A stretch of 64,000 bases of DNA. It comes from Planctomyces sp. SH-PL62. Lineage in GTDB: Bacteria > Planctomycetota > Planctomycetia > Isosphaerales > Isosphaeraceae. Positions 7,763 through 16,165 of this stretch are shown here, piece after piece (the stretch's first letter is position 1; every line of letters starts with the position of its first letter). A program made the position numbers and the translations under genes. Under the pieces are notes generated by a model, which made no database searches, had not been told where the DNA came from, and worked only from the letters and a program-made list of their open reading frames with translations. The stretch is taken from positions 1,550,001 to 1,614,000 of the forward strand of contig NZ_CP011273.1 of the NCBI RefSeq assembly GCF_001610895.1, read 5' to 3'.

Positions 7763-9724
7763 CTAGATCGCCTCGATGTCGCCGGTGACGTACTCGTTGA
7801 ACTCGGTGTAGAGGATGTGGCGGAAGAGCTTGCTCTCGGCCTGGAGCTTCGAGGGGGTGCCCATCGCTTCGAGCCGGCCGTTGTTCAGCAGGAGGACGTG
7901 GTCGGCCGATCGGATCGTCGAGAGCCGGTGCGGGATCACGATCAACGTCCGGTTCACGGCGAGCCGGGCGAGGGTGTCGTCGAGCAGCAGCTTCACCTCG
8001 TCGTCGATCGTCGACGGGAGCTCCTCGACGATGAGGATCGAGGGATCGTGGAGGTAGGCGCGGGCCAGGGCGAGGCGGAGCTGCTCGTCGGGCTTGAGGT
8101 AATGGCCGAGCGGGCCGACGACCGTGTCGTAGCCGTGGGGCAGGTCCTGGATGAAGTAGTGGGCGTGGGCCAGCTTGGCGGCCTCGATCACGCGCTGGAG
8201 CGTGTTGCGGGGGTCGCCGAGGCCGATGTTCACCAGGATGGAGTCGGTGAAGACGAGGTCGGCCTGGAGGACCATCGCGGCCTGGGCGCGGACCGATTCC
8301 AGGGTCATCTCGCGGAGGTCGCGGCCGTCGATCCGGACCCGACCGGCCTGGGGGTCGATCAGGCGGGGGATGAGGCAGGCGAGGGCCAGCTTCGAGTCCT
8401 CGTCGACGCCGACGAGGGCGGTGCGTCCGCCGGCGGGGATCTCGGCCGAGAAGTGCTCCAGCAGGACGCGGCCGGAGCGGCTCTCCAGGGAGACGTCCTC
8501 CAGGACGATCGCCGTGCGGAGGGGGGGGAGGAACTCGGCGCCGACCTCCTGATGGAGTTCGGGCGACCGCGCCAGGAACTCGAAGATCTCGGTCGCCGAG
8601 CGGTCGGCGTGGCGGACGGCGCGGCGCATCCGGTCCCATTCGAGGATCGGCACGGCCAGGCCCGAGAGCGAGGCGGTCAGGATCAACATCGTGGCGATCG
8701 AGATCTGTTCCTTGACGAGGACGTTGTAGCCCAGGAGGCCGAGGGCCGTCGCGAGCGCCGCGCCGTAGAGCAGGGCGGCGGTCGTCGAGAGTCGGCCGTG
8801 GGTGAGCATCCGTCGGACGTCGGCGGCGCGGTAGTGCTCCAGGTGTTCGTCGAACCGTCGCCTGTCGTAGTCCTCGACGCCGTAGATCCGCACCGTGCGC
8901 AGCTGGCCGAGGTCTTCGTGGAGCAGGCAGAGCTGGATCGAGGCGTCGCGGAGCGCCGATTCGTACGCGTCCCGGGCGTCCCGGTTGATGGTCCGCGAGA
9001 TCAGGTAGACGAGCAGGCCCAGCGAGGCGAGGAAGAGGGTGAGGATCGGCGAGGTGGAAAGCGCGAGGGCCGCCAGGCCGACGCCCAGGACGATCATGCC
9101 GGGGCGCACGTGGAAGTCGGCGAGCAGGGCGTCGCGGATGTCGTTGACCTCGCGGGTCCAGATGTTGACCACCGGCCCGATCCCCTCGGTCGGCAGGGAC
9201 GACTGGCCGAGCCGATACATCTGGCGGTGGATCTGGTGCCGCAGGTTGGTGGCGAGGTCGGCCACGGCCGTGGCGGCCACCGAGCGCCGGGCCTGGGAGA
9301 CCAGGGCCAGCAGCAGGATCAGGGCCAGCCCGGAGGCGAGCAGGGAGGCCAGGGCCCCCAGATTGTTCCGGAGCGGGGGCAGGACCCGGGTCAGGCCGGA
9401 GAGCAGCCGGGCGCCCGCCCGTTGCACGGGGTTCGGGCTTTCGAGGTTCGCCGCGATCAGCGGGAAGAGGCCGGAGTCGGCGTACTGGAAGGCGTCGGTC
9501 GTCTCGCCCACCTGTCGACTCAGGGTCCAGGCGGGGAGGCGGTCCGCCGCCTCGCGGGTGATCATCACCTCGCCTCGGGAAGCCAGGAGCGACGTGAAGA
9601 GGGCCGCTGTGATCAGCAGCAGGAGGACCAGGAGGGCTTCGCACGCACCAAGAATCCTGGCGATCAGGGGCGATCGGCTTGTGCTCAGGAGGTTCTTGGC
9701 ACGCAGGTACGCTTCGGCTTGCAT
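7763..9724 (-). CDS. ABC exporter-type half-transporter with degraded ATPase motifs
   Basis: A 653-residue protein with an N-terminal exporter-type membrane domain (several hydrophobic helices; first at about residues 27-47) fused to a C-terminal nucleotide-binding domain. The fold landmarks are there: Q-loop (VLQADLVFTDS), the hydrophobic pre-Glu strand (ILIVEELPS) and the switch His (IPHRLSTI). The key ATP motifs are not. The Walker A site reads GVDEDSKLA, keeping Lys445 but losing the loop glycines and the Ser/Thr after Lys. The LSGGQ signature is replaced by LKPDEQ. It may be a catalytically weak partner in a heterodimer, or use ATP binding without turnover. No partner half-transporter is adjacent. 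The start at 9724 gives a basic, then hydrophobic N-terminus. The substrate is unknown. Confidence 0.8.
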   Translation of the reverse strand: MQAEAYLRAKNLLSTSRSPLIARILGACEALLVLLLLITAALFTSLLASRGEVMITREAADRLPAWTLSRQVGETTDAFQYADSGLFPLIAANLESPNPVQRAGARLLSGLTRVLPPLRNNLGALASLLASGLALILLLALVSQARRSVAATAVADLATNLRHQIHRQMYRLGQSSLPTEGIGPVVNIWTREVNDIRDALLADFHVRPGMIVLGVGLAALALSTSPILTLFLASLGLLVYLISRTINRDARDAYESALRDASIQLCLLHEDLGQLRTVRIYGVEDYDRRRFDEHLEHYRAADVRRMLTHGRLSTTAALLYGAALATALGLLGYNVLVKEQISIATMLILTASLSGLAVPILEWDRMRRAVRHADRSATEIFEFLARSPELHQEVGAEFLPPLRTAIVLEDVSLESRSGRVLLEHFSAEIPAGGRTALVGVDEDSKLALACLIPRLIDPQAGRVRIDGRDLREMTLESVRAQAAMVLQADLVFTDSILVNIGLGDPRNTLQRVIEAAKLAHAHYFIQDLPHGYDTVVGPLGHYLKPDEQLRLALARAYLHDPSILIVEELPSTIDDEVKLLLDDTLARLAVNRTLIVIPHRLSTIRSADHVLLLNNGRLEAMGTPSKLQAESKLFRHILYTEFNEYVTGDIEAI

Positions 9725-9881
9725 GCGGGAGGCTCCCCCCCAAGGGGTCCAGGGCCGGAATTCGAGTCTGCGCTCCGTCTCGCCGCGGACCGTTCCGCAC
9801 CCCGGATGGGGCGCAGCCGCCGACGGGCCGCCGCCTCAAAGGCGTGGGCGTCCCGCGGCGACCGCGCCGTCCCGGGCCTTC

Positions 9882-10694
9882 TCAGGCCAGGTCACGATCC
9901 TCGAAGAGGAGGAAGGCGAAGAAGAGCGCTGCTCCACTGTACAACACGCAGCAGCCCAGCGCCGGGAGAACGTAGCCGACCCAGGGGATCACGGCCCCGG
10001 TGGCGATCGACGGCCCGGCGTTGAACAGCTCCAGCGGGGGCAGCACCCAGGCGAAGAGCTGGGCCATGAAGTGGATCAACTGCTGGCCGTTCTGGGTCGC
10101 CGTCACCAGGACCGGGCTGAGGTGCCCCAGGAAGAAGATCATGATGCAGACGATGAGGTTGACCAGCATCGGCAGCCGGGTCGACAGCGCCACGCTGACG
10201 GACGTCAGGATGGTGACCTCGAAGAAGCCCAGCGCCAGGCCGGGGAGGACCTGCAAGACCTGGCCCGTCCGCATGCCGCTCTCCAGCGTCCCGGCCGACT
10301 CGCGCAGGTCGTACGGGATCTTGTACCAGACGCCGGCCGCGAACAGGCTGCCCAGGATCAGGTAGAGGAGCACGACCCCCAGCAGGATCCCCATCAGCTT
10401 GCCGACGATGAACTGGCGGCGGTTGATCGGCTTGGAGAGCAGGGTGATCGCCGTCTTGCCCTCGATCTCCTCCGCGACGGTCGAGCTGGACGTCAAGAGC
10501 GCCAGCAGCATCGAGAAGAAGGAGATCGTGGTCAGTCCGGTGTCCTTGTACATCTTGATGTCTTCGCCGAACGTGAAGTACGGCACGAAAACCGTGCCGA
10601 CCAGCAGCGCTCCGGCGAAGAACGCGATGACGAAGAAGGCGGGCTGTCGGATCGTTTCCTTGGCCGTCGCAAGGGCGATGGTGATGGATTTCAT
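9882..10694 (-). CDS. ABC-2 type transport permease
   Basis: A membrane protein of 270 residues with about six predicted hydrophobic segments (FFVIAFFAGALLVG, ILLGVVLLYLILG, LVNLIVCIMIFFLG, and a C-terminal LFFAFLLFED end). The layout matches the ABC-2/NatB-type permease family, including the cytosolic segment EEIEGKTAITLLSKPINRRQF that is typical of it. An ATPase subunit is expected to partner it but none is adjacent: the next gene downstream is the ABC half-transporter, whose ATPase site is degraded. I chose ATG 10694 (MKSITIALATAKETIRQP), a family-like start; the upstream open frame is Pro/Arg-rich. Its ribosome-binding site is weak. Confidence 0.75.
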   Translation of the reverse strand: MKSITIALATAKETIRQPAFFVIAFFAGALLVGTVFVPYFTFGEDIKMYKDTGLTTISFFSMLLALLTSSSTVAEEIEGKTAITLLSKPINRRQFIVGKLMGILLGVVLLYLILGSLFAAGVWYKIPYDLRESAGTLESGMRTGQVLQVLPGLALGFFEVTILTSVSVALSTRLPMLVNLIVCIMIFFLGHLSPVLVTATQNGQQLIHFMAQLFAWVLPPLELFNAGPSIATGAVIPWVGYVLPALGCCVLYSGAALFFAFLLFEDRDLA

Positions 10695-10798
10695 GAGTGC
10701 TCTGGTCGGAAGAAAGGATCGAGGGAGCCGGTACAAGGACGAAGGACGGAACGGCGGCGGGCGGGCGCCGCCCGGGTCGGATCGGATCGGAATCAAGA

Positions 10799-11077
10799 TC
10801 AGTAGCGGACGCCGAATTCTTCCAGCGGGGGTGTTTCAGTCGGCAGGGGGGAGGACGCGACGTCGCGGATGAACCCCCCCAGGTCGGATCGGATGGAGTC
10901 GAGGAAGCGGTCGATCTCGGGCCCGTCCCCCTCGGCGACGACCTCGACCCGGCCGTCGGGGAGGTTGCGGACGTAGCCCGCGACCTCGAAGCCCCTGGCC
11001 AGCCAGCTCGTGGTCGCCCGGAAGCCGACCCCCTGGACGCGTCCCGAGAACACGATGCGTCGTCGTTCAAGAGCCAT
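10799..11077 (-). CDS. acyP: acylphosphatase
   Basis: A 92-residue cytosolic enzyme hydrolysing acyl phosphates such as acetyl phosphate or 1,3-bisphosphoglycerate. The family signature is complete: the phosphate-cradle SGRVQGVGFR with catalytic Arg, and GYVRNLPDGRVEV with catalytic Asn, followed by the usual EGD...FL motif. Length matches the family. The frame is open further upstream, but the start at 11077 (MALERRRIVFSG) matches the usual start. It lies about 100 bases upstream of the permease gene on the same strand. Confidence 0.93.
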   Translation of the reverse strand: MALERRRIVFSGRVQGVGFRATTSWLARGFEVAGYVRNLPDGRVEVVAEGDGPEIDRFLDSIRSDLGGFIRDVASSPLPTETPPLEEFGVRY

Positions 11078-11345
11078 GTCGGGGCGTGACTCGATCGGGA
11101 ATCGTTGGCGGCCGAGCCGCGCGAAAGGTCGCAAGCTGCACGCTACCGTTATCTTAGCGGCGTCGACGGGACCCCGGCAAGCCCGAGGCGAGCCGCCGGG
11201 CGGCGCGTCTCGCATGCTACGGCGGCCGTCCCCCGAAGGTTCGGAAGGCGGTCGGGAATCTCGATTCGACGAAAGGGGCGGCGGCGAGCCTGAGAGCCCG
11301 CCGCCGCCCCTTGTGCGATCCCGTGAGGGTGCGATCGACGACGGC

Positions 11346-12704
11346 TCAGAGGCCGTTGAGGTCGACGCCCGCGATCTGGGCCTGGGCCGCCTGGATCGGC
11401 AGCATGGTGGAGCGCGCCGGGCCGATGCCGACGGCCTCGAACGGGACGATCGGCGAGCCGGCCGAAGTCCCGGCGCGGACCGTCAGGGCCGACAGGGTGA
11501 ACGGCAGGCGGTTCTCGATCCGGAGCGTGGTGCTGGTGGCCGTGCGGCGGGCCGGCTTCACCGTGACGAAGCGGGCGACGAGTTCCTGCTCCATCAGCCG
11601 GACGAGGGTCTGAGAGTCCAGGACGGCCATCGACGAGGAGTCCTTGAAGGCGGACTTGCCGAGCGGACGCCACTGGTCGTCCTGGAGGGTGCAGCCGACC
11701 TGGAGCCGGCCGATGGTCTCGCCGGCCTGCGACTCGCTGAGCGCCACCTTGATGAGGACCGCGGGGGCCTTCGCCGTGGGGAGTTCGTCGTCGCGGACGA
11801 CCTGGATGGGCAGGTTGAAGAGGCGGAGCCCCGCCAGCTTGTCAGCGAGCCGCTGGGCCTCGCCCTGGACGGCGGCGCCCTCGCCCTCGACCTGGACGAA
11901 GACGCGGCCTTCGGTCAGGAGGGCGGGGTTGACGAGGTCCTCGGCGCCGGCCGAGTCGACGGCGTCGACGAACCGGGAGGCCAGGGCGATCTCGTAATCG
12001 TTCAGGAACTTGGCGTCGCGGGAGGACATCGTCTCGAACGGGACGTCGTCGCAGATCCGCCACATGGAGGCCTGGGCGACCCCCTGGCTGGTCCCCAGCA
12101 GAGCCAGGCTGCGGAGGGCCTTGCGGATCCGGACGTCCTCGGTGTAGTCCTCCACGTCCATGAGGGTGAACTGGTCGCGCGGGGAGGGGGCGTCGACGCC
12201 GTAGTTCAGGCAGACGGCCGGCACGGTGACGTCGAGCGACTCGCCGACGGGGACCGCGACCGAAGGCTGGCCCGCGCCGTCGACCGGCATCGAGCGGAAG
12301 CCGGGGGCGCCGGAGCCCTGGAACCGGCCGAAGCTCCCGGGACGATTGGTGATCATGCCCAGACCCATGCTCTGGAAACCGCCGCCGCCGCCGCGCTGGG
12401 CGACGCCGCTGGAGGCGACCAGGCCCGGCGGGACGATCACGTTGAGCCGCTTGCCCGAGTTGTTCTGGATGCTCAGCCGGACCTTGTCCTGGCCCTGCCC
12501 CCGCGCGGTCACGTTCAGGTCGCCGGCCTTGGCGGCCTTGAGGAGGTCGACGGTCTCGGTGGCCGTCGCCTCGGACGGGGCCGTCGAGGGCTCGACCTCG
12601 TCGATCGGCCTGGCCGTCGCGCCCGGACTACCCACGAACATCAAGCTGCTGGCCAGTCCCGCGGCCGCGAGGGCCCGGATCAGGTGAAGGCGTCGCCACG
12701 GCAT
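11346..12704 (-). CDS. exported protein of unknown function
   Basis: I do not recognise the family. The 452-residue product starts with a basic segment and hydrophobic core (LIRALAAAGLASSLMFVG) typical of a signal peptide. Then come a segment RLSIQNNSGKRLNVIVPPGL, a Gly/Phe-rich linker (AQRGGGGGFQSMGLG), a conserved-looking region with VCLNYGVDAPSPRDQFTLMDVEDYTED, and a C-terminal beta-rich region (TTLRIENRLPFTLSALTVRAG). The last part suggests immunoglobulin- or carrier-like strands, but this is only an impression. AAAGGGAAC precedes ATG 12704. It is probably periplasmic or surface located. The gene stands alone, 268 bases from acylphosphatase. Confidence 0.65.
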   Translation of the reverse strand: MPWRRLHLIRALAAAGLASSLMFVGSPGATARPIDEVEPSTAPSEATATETVDLLKAAKAGDLNVTARGQGQDKVRLSIQNNSGKRLNVIVPPGLVASSGVAQRGGGGGFQSMGLGMITNRPGSFGRFQGSGAPGFRSMPVDGAGQPSVAVPVGESLDVTVPAVCLNYGVDAPSPRDQFTLMDVEDYTEDVRIRKALRSLALLGTSQGVAQASMWRICDDVPFETMSSRDAKFLNDYEIALASRFVDAVDSAGAEDLVNPALLTEGRVFVQVEGEGAAVQGEAQRLADKLAGLRLFNLPIQVVRDDELPTAKAPAVLIKVALSESQAGETIGRLQVGCTLQDDQWRPLGKSAFKDSSSMAVLDSQTLVRLMEQELVARFVTVKPARRTATSTTLRIENRLPFTLSALTVRAGTSAGSPIVPFEAVGIGPARSTMLPIQAAQAQIAGVDLNGL

Positions 12705-12953
12705 GGGGGTGTTCCCTTTCTGGACGAGGCCGCGGACGATGGGGGGCGTCCCCGCTCCCGGCCCTTCATGCGTCATCGTTTGACCGGAATCCGTCGACCG
12801 AGTCCCACGCGTCCGGGCCGTTACGGCCGTCTCTCGCAGAGACGTCCCCCGGGGCGCGGTTATTCGAACTCGTCACCTCAGATTCTTCGGCACGAGCGAC
12901 GCTCGGCTTCGAGTGAAATCCTCCCAAGCGGGGACTTTCGGTCGACGGGCGCG

Positions 12954-13868
12954 TCATTCCTCCACCAGCAGGAGGCACCAGGAGGGCCTATCCTCGGCGT
13001 CTCGGGCATAACCGATCCCAGCGGTCCCGAAGGCCCCCGTCACCAGCTCTTTCCGGCCCTCGTCGCCGAGCAGGAACCGGACGTACTCCTCGGCCGTCGG
13101 CTCGCCGATCGCCACCGACTGCGCCAGGTTCTTGAACGAGAGGCCGGACTCCTTCATCAAGGCGACGAGATCGGGGGCCTCCTCCGGCTTCGGCTCCTCC
13201 TTCTTCGCGTCCGGGTCTTCCGCCTTCTCCGCTTCGGCGGCCCTCGCCGCGGTCGCGGCCGACGCCTCGGCGAGCTTCCGCGCGATCGCGGCCAGCTTCG
13301 GGTCGAGTCGGAGCGGCTCCTTGCCGGCCTCCTTGCGCGCGTCGTTGATCCGCGAGAGGGCGTCCTTCTCGGCGTCGTCGGGATCGAGGCGGGGGAGCGG
13401 GGTCCCGAACTCGACGCACCAGTAGCTCCGGCCGTCCTCGTCGTCGACCCTCGCCGCGCCCATCTGCGTGAATTCGCCCAGGATGTTCTGCTTGTGGCCG
13501 GGGCTCTCCATCCAGGCGGCCATCACGGCCGGCACGTCGTCCTGCCACTTCGCGACGTTCTCGCCGGTCCGCTGGTAGTGGTAGCCCACGCGCCTGACCC
13601 GCTCCGAGGGCGTGGAGCCGTCGCTCCCTTCGTGGGTCATCTCGCCATGTTCGGCCATGTCCGCGGCGTGGAGTCGGGCCGCCTCGTTGAGCTTCTCGTC
13701 GAGCGCGAGGGCGGGCAGCTTCTCGGCGGCCCGTTCCTTGTTATGGCCGTCGAGCAGCGCCTGGAGCGTCGGCGGGGCCGCGGGCTCGTCGAATGCCGCG
13801 GCGACGACGGGCTCGATCGCGAAGAGGACGATGCCGGCGGCCAGCCAGGCGGAGGCGGCGCTTCTCAT
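12954..13868 (-). CDS. secreted CAP (SCP/PR-1-like) domain protein
   Basis: A 304-residue exported protein. A signal peptide (SAASAWLAAGIVLFAIEPVVAAA) precedes a CAP domain at about residues 35-165 with the family marks LLDGHNKERAAEKLPALALDE, a His in ARLHAADMAEHG, the GENVAKW motif and MESPGHKQNIL. An Ala/Glu/Lys-rich linker follows. A second, degenerate CAP-like repeat occupies the C-terminus (RINDARKEAGKEPLRLD ... GTAGIGYARD). AGGAAGGA precedes ATG 13868. Bacterial CAP proteins have been linked to lipid or peptide binding; no activity can be assigned. It is divergent from the ACT-domain gene across 121 bases that must hold both promoters. Confidence 0.85.
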   Translation of the reverse strand: MRSAASAWLAAGIVLFAIEPVVAAAFDEPAAPPTLQALLDGHNKERAAEKLPALALDEKLNEAARLHAADMAEHGEMTHEGSDGSTPSERVRRVGYHYQRTGENVAKWQDDVPAVMAAWMESPGHKQNILGEFTQMGAARVDDEDGRSYWCVEFGTPLPRLDPDDAEKDALSRINDARKEAGKEPLRLDPKLAAIARKLAEASAATAARAAEAEKAEDPDAKKEEPKPEEAPDLVALMKESGLSFKNLAQSVAIGEPTAEEYVRFLLGDEGRKELVTGAFGTAGIGYARDAEDRPSWCLLLVEE

Positions 13869-13989
13869 ACGAGCGTTCCTTCCTGCGACGTTCCGCGAGG
13901 AGTTCGCATTGACGTGGGTGGATGAGCCCCATTAATTTTGAAGGACGCGATTCGGCTTGAACAGTCCTGGCAAGCAGGCGAGGGACTTT

Positions 13990-14481
13990 ATGAGCTTAGG
14001 AGAGGGCGGCGAGAACGAAATCGACATCGAGACGATCCACGGCCGCAACTGGCCGACCGTGACCCAGTTCTCGGTCTTCCTCGAGAATCGGGTCGGGCAG
14101 GTCCTTGAGGTCGTCCGGTCGTTCCATGGCAGCAAGGTCAAGATCGTCGGCCTGACGATCTCCGACTCCGCCGATTGTTCGATCCTGCGGCTCATCCTCA
14201 GCCATCCCGAGCAGGGGCGAGAGATCCTCTCGCTGAACAAGCACCCGTTCGCCGAGAACGAGCTGGTGGCCGCCGAGCTTGGCGCCACCTCCACCTCGCT
14301 CGCCGACCTGTGCCTGGCGCTGCTGCGGGCGGAGATCAACATCCACTACGCCTATCCCCTGATCGTCCAGCCCCACGGCCGTGCGGCGGTCGCCATGCAC
14401 ATCGACAACAATGAGCAGGCCAGCCGGGCGCTGCACGAGATGGGCATCGAGATCCTCTGCGAGGCCGACCTGTCGAACTGA
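13990..14481 (+). CDS. ACT-domain protein (two ACT modules)
   Basis: A 163-residue cytosolic protein made of two ACT-type ligand-binding modules: about residues 22-80 (QFSVFLENRVGQVLEVVRSF) and about 90-160 (ADLCLALLRAEINIHYAYPLIV ... AVAMHIDNNEQASRAL). ACT domains usually bind amino acids and regulate metabolic enzymes; stand-alone pairs occur in planctomycetes with unknown partners. I chose ATG 13990, preceded by GAGGGA. A TTG at 13957 in frame would add 11 residues. It ends just before a strong hairpin shared with the convergent methyltransferase gene. Confidence 0.8.
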   Translation: MSLGEGGENEIDIETIHGRNWPTVTQFSVFLENRVGQVLEVVRSFHGSKVKIVGLTISDSADCSILRLILSHPEQGREILSLNKHPFAENELVAAELGATSTSLADLCLALLRAEINIHYAYPLIVQPHGRAAVAMHIDNNEQASRALHEMGIEILCEADLSN

Positions 14482-14507
14482 GCCGACCGGCGTCTCGCGA
14501 ATCGACG

Positions 14508-14540
14508 GTTCCAGGTGGACGGCATCCGACCACCTGGAAC
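14508..14540. terminator. bidirectional hairpin terminator
   Basis: GTTCCAGGTGG (14508-14518) pairs perfectly with CCACCTGGAAC (14530-14540) across an 11-base loop. It occupies the gap between the ACT gene stop and the methyltransferase stop at 14542. There is no T tract on either side. Confidence 0.65.
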
Positions 14541-14541
14541 G

Positions 14542-15396
14542 TCAGCCGTCGGCGGGGCGGCGGGCCACGAACATCAGGTTGCTGGCCAGTCGGTTCACGG
14601 GCCAGAGCCGCTCCAGCACGCCGTTGCACCCCCAGACCAGGCCGTGGAGCTTCCCGTAGGCGTCCTTGACGGCCCTGGGGAACCCGTTGAGCATGGTCGG
14701 CACGATCAGCCGGCGATCCCGCGCCAGGACCTCGAATCCGGCCGCCCTGAGCATTGTGGAGGCCGAGCCGATCGTGTAAAGCCGGTCGTGCGACTCGTGG
14801 CCCAGCCGCCGCTGGATCGCCTCGGTGTAGCTGAACCGATTGGGCAGGCAGGCGACCAGGAACAGCCCGCCGGGCTTGAGGATGCGGAAGACCTCGCGAA
14901 GCGAGTTCACCTCGTCGTCGACGTGCTCCCAGACGCCGTTGCTGGTCACGACGTCGAAGGACTCGTCGGGGTGGTCGAGCCGGTAGGGGTGACGGATCAC
15001 GGCGTACCGCAGTCCGCTGAAATCGTGGAACGGCTTGTAGAAGTCGGCCTCGACGTAGTCGCAGCCGTGGAGTTCGAGCGAGGTGCCGAAACGCCGGCGG
15101 TAGATGCAGGAATCGACGGCGTGGCGGCACCCCCATTCGAGGATGCGGTCGCCCGGCCTGATCCCGCGCGCCAGCCAGTCGATCACGGCCAGCCGTCGGC
15201 GGAGGGTCAGCGGCATCGAGAAATGGGCGTCGAGATAGCCCTGCTCCTCGGTATCGAGCCCGTTGGCGGCGACGTGGGCCTTCTGCGCGGACCAGAGTTC
15301 GCGGATCAGGGCGGCCTCGGCGGCGTGGTCGGCGGGAGTCGGAGACGTCCCTCGGGCCGGCCGGTGATGGGTCCCCTTCGATCCGAGAGCGGTCAT
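14542..15396 (-). CDS. class I SAM-dependent methyltransferase
   Basis: A 284-residue methyltransferase with an N-terminal helical extension, then the SAM-binding motif I ILEWGCRHAVDS (about residues 85-96), an acidic strand end (GCDYVEADFY), motif DESFDVVTSNGVWEHV and the LKPGGLFLVACLPNRFSY segment typical of the Methyltransf_11/23 group. C-terminal residues (PTMLNGFPRAVKDAYGK) resemble enzymes acting on lipid- or sugar-linked substrates, but the substrate cannot be told. GAGGA lies just upstream of ATG 15396. The next gene upstream (Nudix) is 119 bases away on the same strand. Confidence 0.85.
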   Translation of the reverse strand: MTALGSKGTHHRPARGTSPTPADHAAEAALIRELWSAQKAHVAANGLDTEEQGYLDAHFSMPLTLRRRLAVIDWLARGIRPGDRILEWGCRHAVDSCIYRRRFGTSLELHGCDYVEADFYKPFHDFSGLRYAVIRHPYRLDHPDESFDVVTSNGVWEHVDDEVNSLREVFRILKPGGLFLVACLPNRFSYTEAIQRRLGHESHDRLYTIGSASTMLRAAGFEVLARDRRLIVPTMLNGFPRAVKDAYGKLHGLVWGCNGVLERLWPVNRLASNLMFVARRPADG

Positions 15397-15515
15397 CGGT
15401 CAGTCCTCGTCCTGCGCGTCTCGCGCCCTGTCTTGCCTGCTGGCGGCCGATTCGTCGGGGACTCTAACGCCAGGGGCGCGATCCGGCAAGGTGAACCGAA
15501 CGGTCGCCGGCGCGC

Positions 15516-16097
15516 TCAACGGCCGGCCGCGGCGATCCAACCGGCCGCGCCTCGGGTCGAGATCGCCAGGACGCGGAACAGCTTGCGGACGTCCGCCGGG
15601 TCGAGCGGCCGGGGGAGCATGGCCCGGGTCATGGGCGACCTGTCGACCACCTCCTCGCGGAGCCAGGACCGGGCGACGCCCAGGATCTCGGCGTGGTCGA
15701 ACGCCAGGTCCAGGCCGGCCTCGACGGGGCGCCATGCCGCCTCGGCCGCGTCGTCGCCCCCCTGGATCGCGTGCTCGCCGGCCGGGAGCACGGCGACGTG
15801 CGCCAGGGTGATCGTCCTTCCCCTCGGGTCGCGGCCGGGCCTGGCGAAGAAGCCGAGGGGCTCGACGGCGCCCGGGACGACCAGTCCGGTCTCCTCCTCC
15901 AGCTCCCGACGGGCGCCGGCCTCGGCGTCTTCCTCCATGTCGAGGAACCCGCCGGGGATCGCCCAGCGGCCTTCGAACGGCGGCTTCCCGCGGCGGATCA
16001 GGAGCGTCTGGAGCGCGTGGTCGTGCCAGGCGAAGACCACCAGGTCGGTGGTGACGGCCGGCCGGGGATACGGGTAGCAGTAGGGAGGGGATGACAT
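15516..16097 (-). CDS. Nudix hydrolase
   Basis: A 193-residue hydrolase of nucleoside diphosphates linked to another moiety. The Nudix box is complete: GGFLDMEEDAEAGARRELEE followed by ETGL, with all metal-binding glutamates. The N-terminus (YPRPAVTTDLVVFAWHDHALQTLLIRRG) resembles the ADP-ribose/NrtR-like group, and a C-terminal segment of about 50 residues goes beyond the minimal Nudix fold. No DNA-binding domain is evident. It is divergent from the acyl-CoA dehydrogenase-like gene, starting about 70 bases away. Confidence 0.9.
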   Translation of the reverse strand: MSSPPYCYPYPRPAVTTDLVVFAWHDHALQTLLIRRGKPPFEGRWAIPGGFLDMEEDAEAGARRELEEETGLVVPGAVEPLGFFARPGRDPRGRTITLAHVAVLPAGEHAIQGGDDAAEAAWRPVEAGLDLAFDHAEILGVARSWLREEVVDRSPMTRAMLPRPLDPADVRKLFRVLAISTRGAAGWIAAAGR

Positions 16098-16165
16098 GGT
16101 TCGCGGCCTTGTGCGACGATTGACGATTCGGGCGGCGCGTTCGGATGGTCCCGGTCGAGGGTAGC

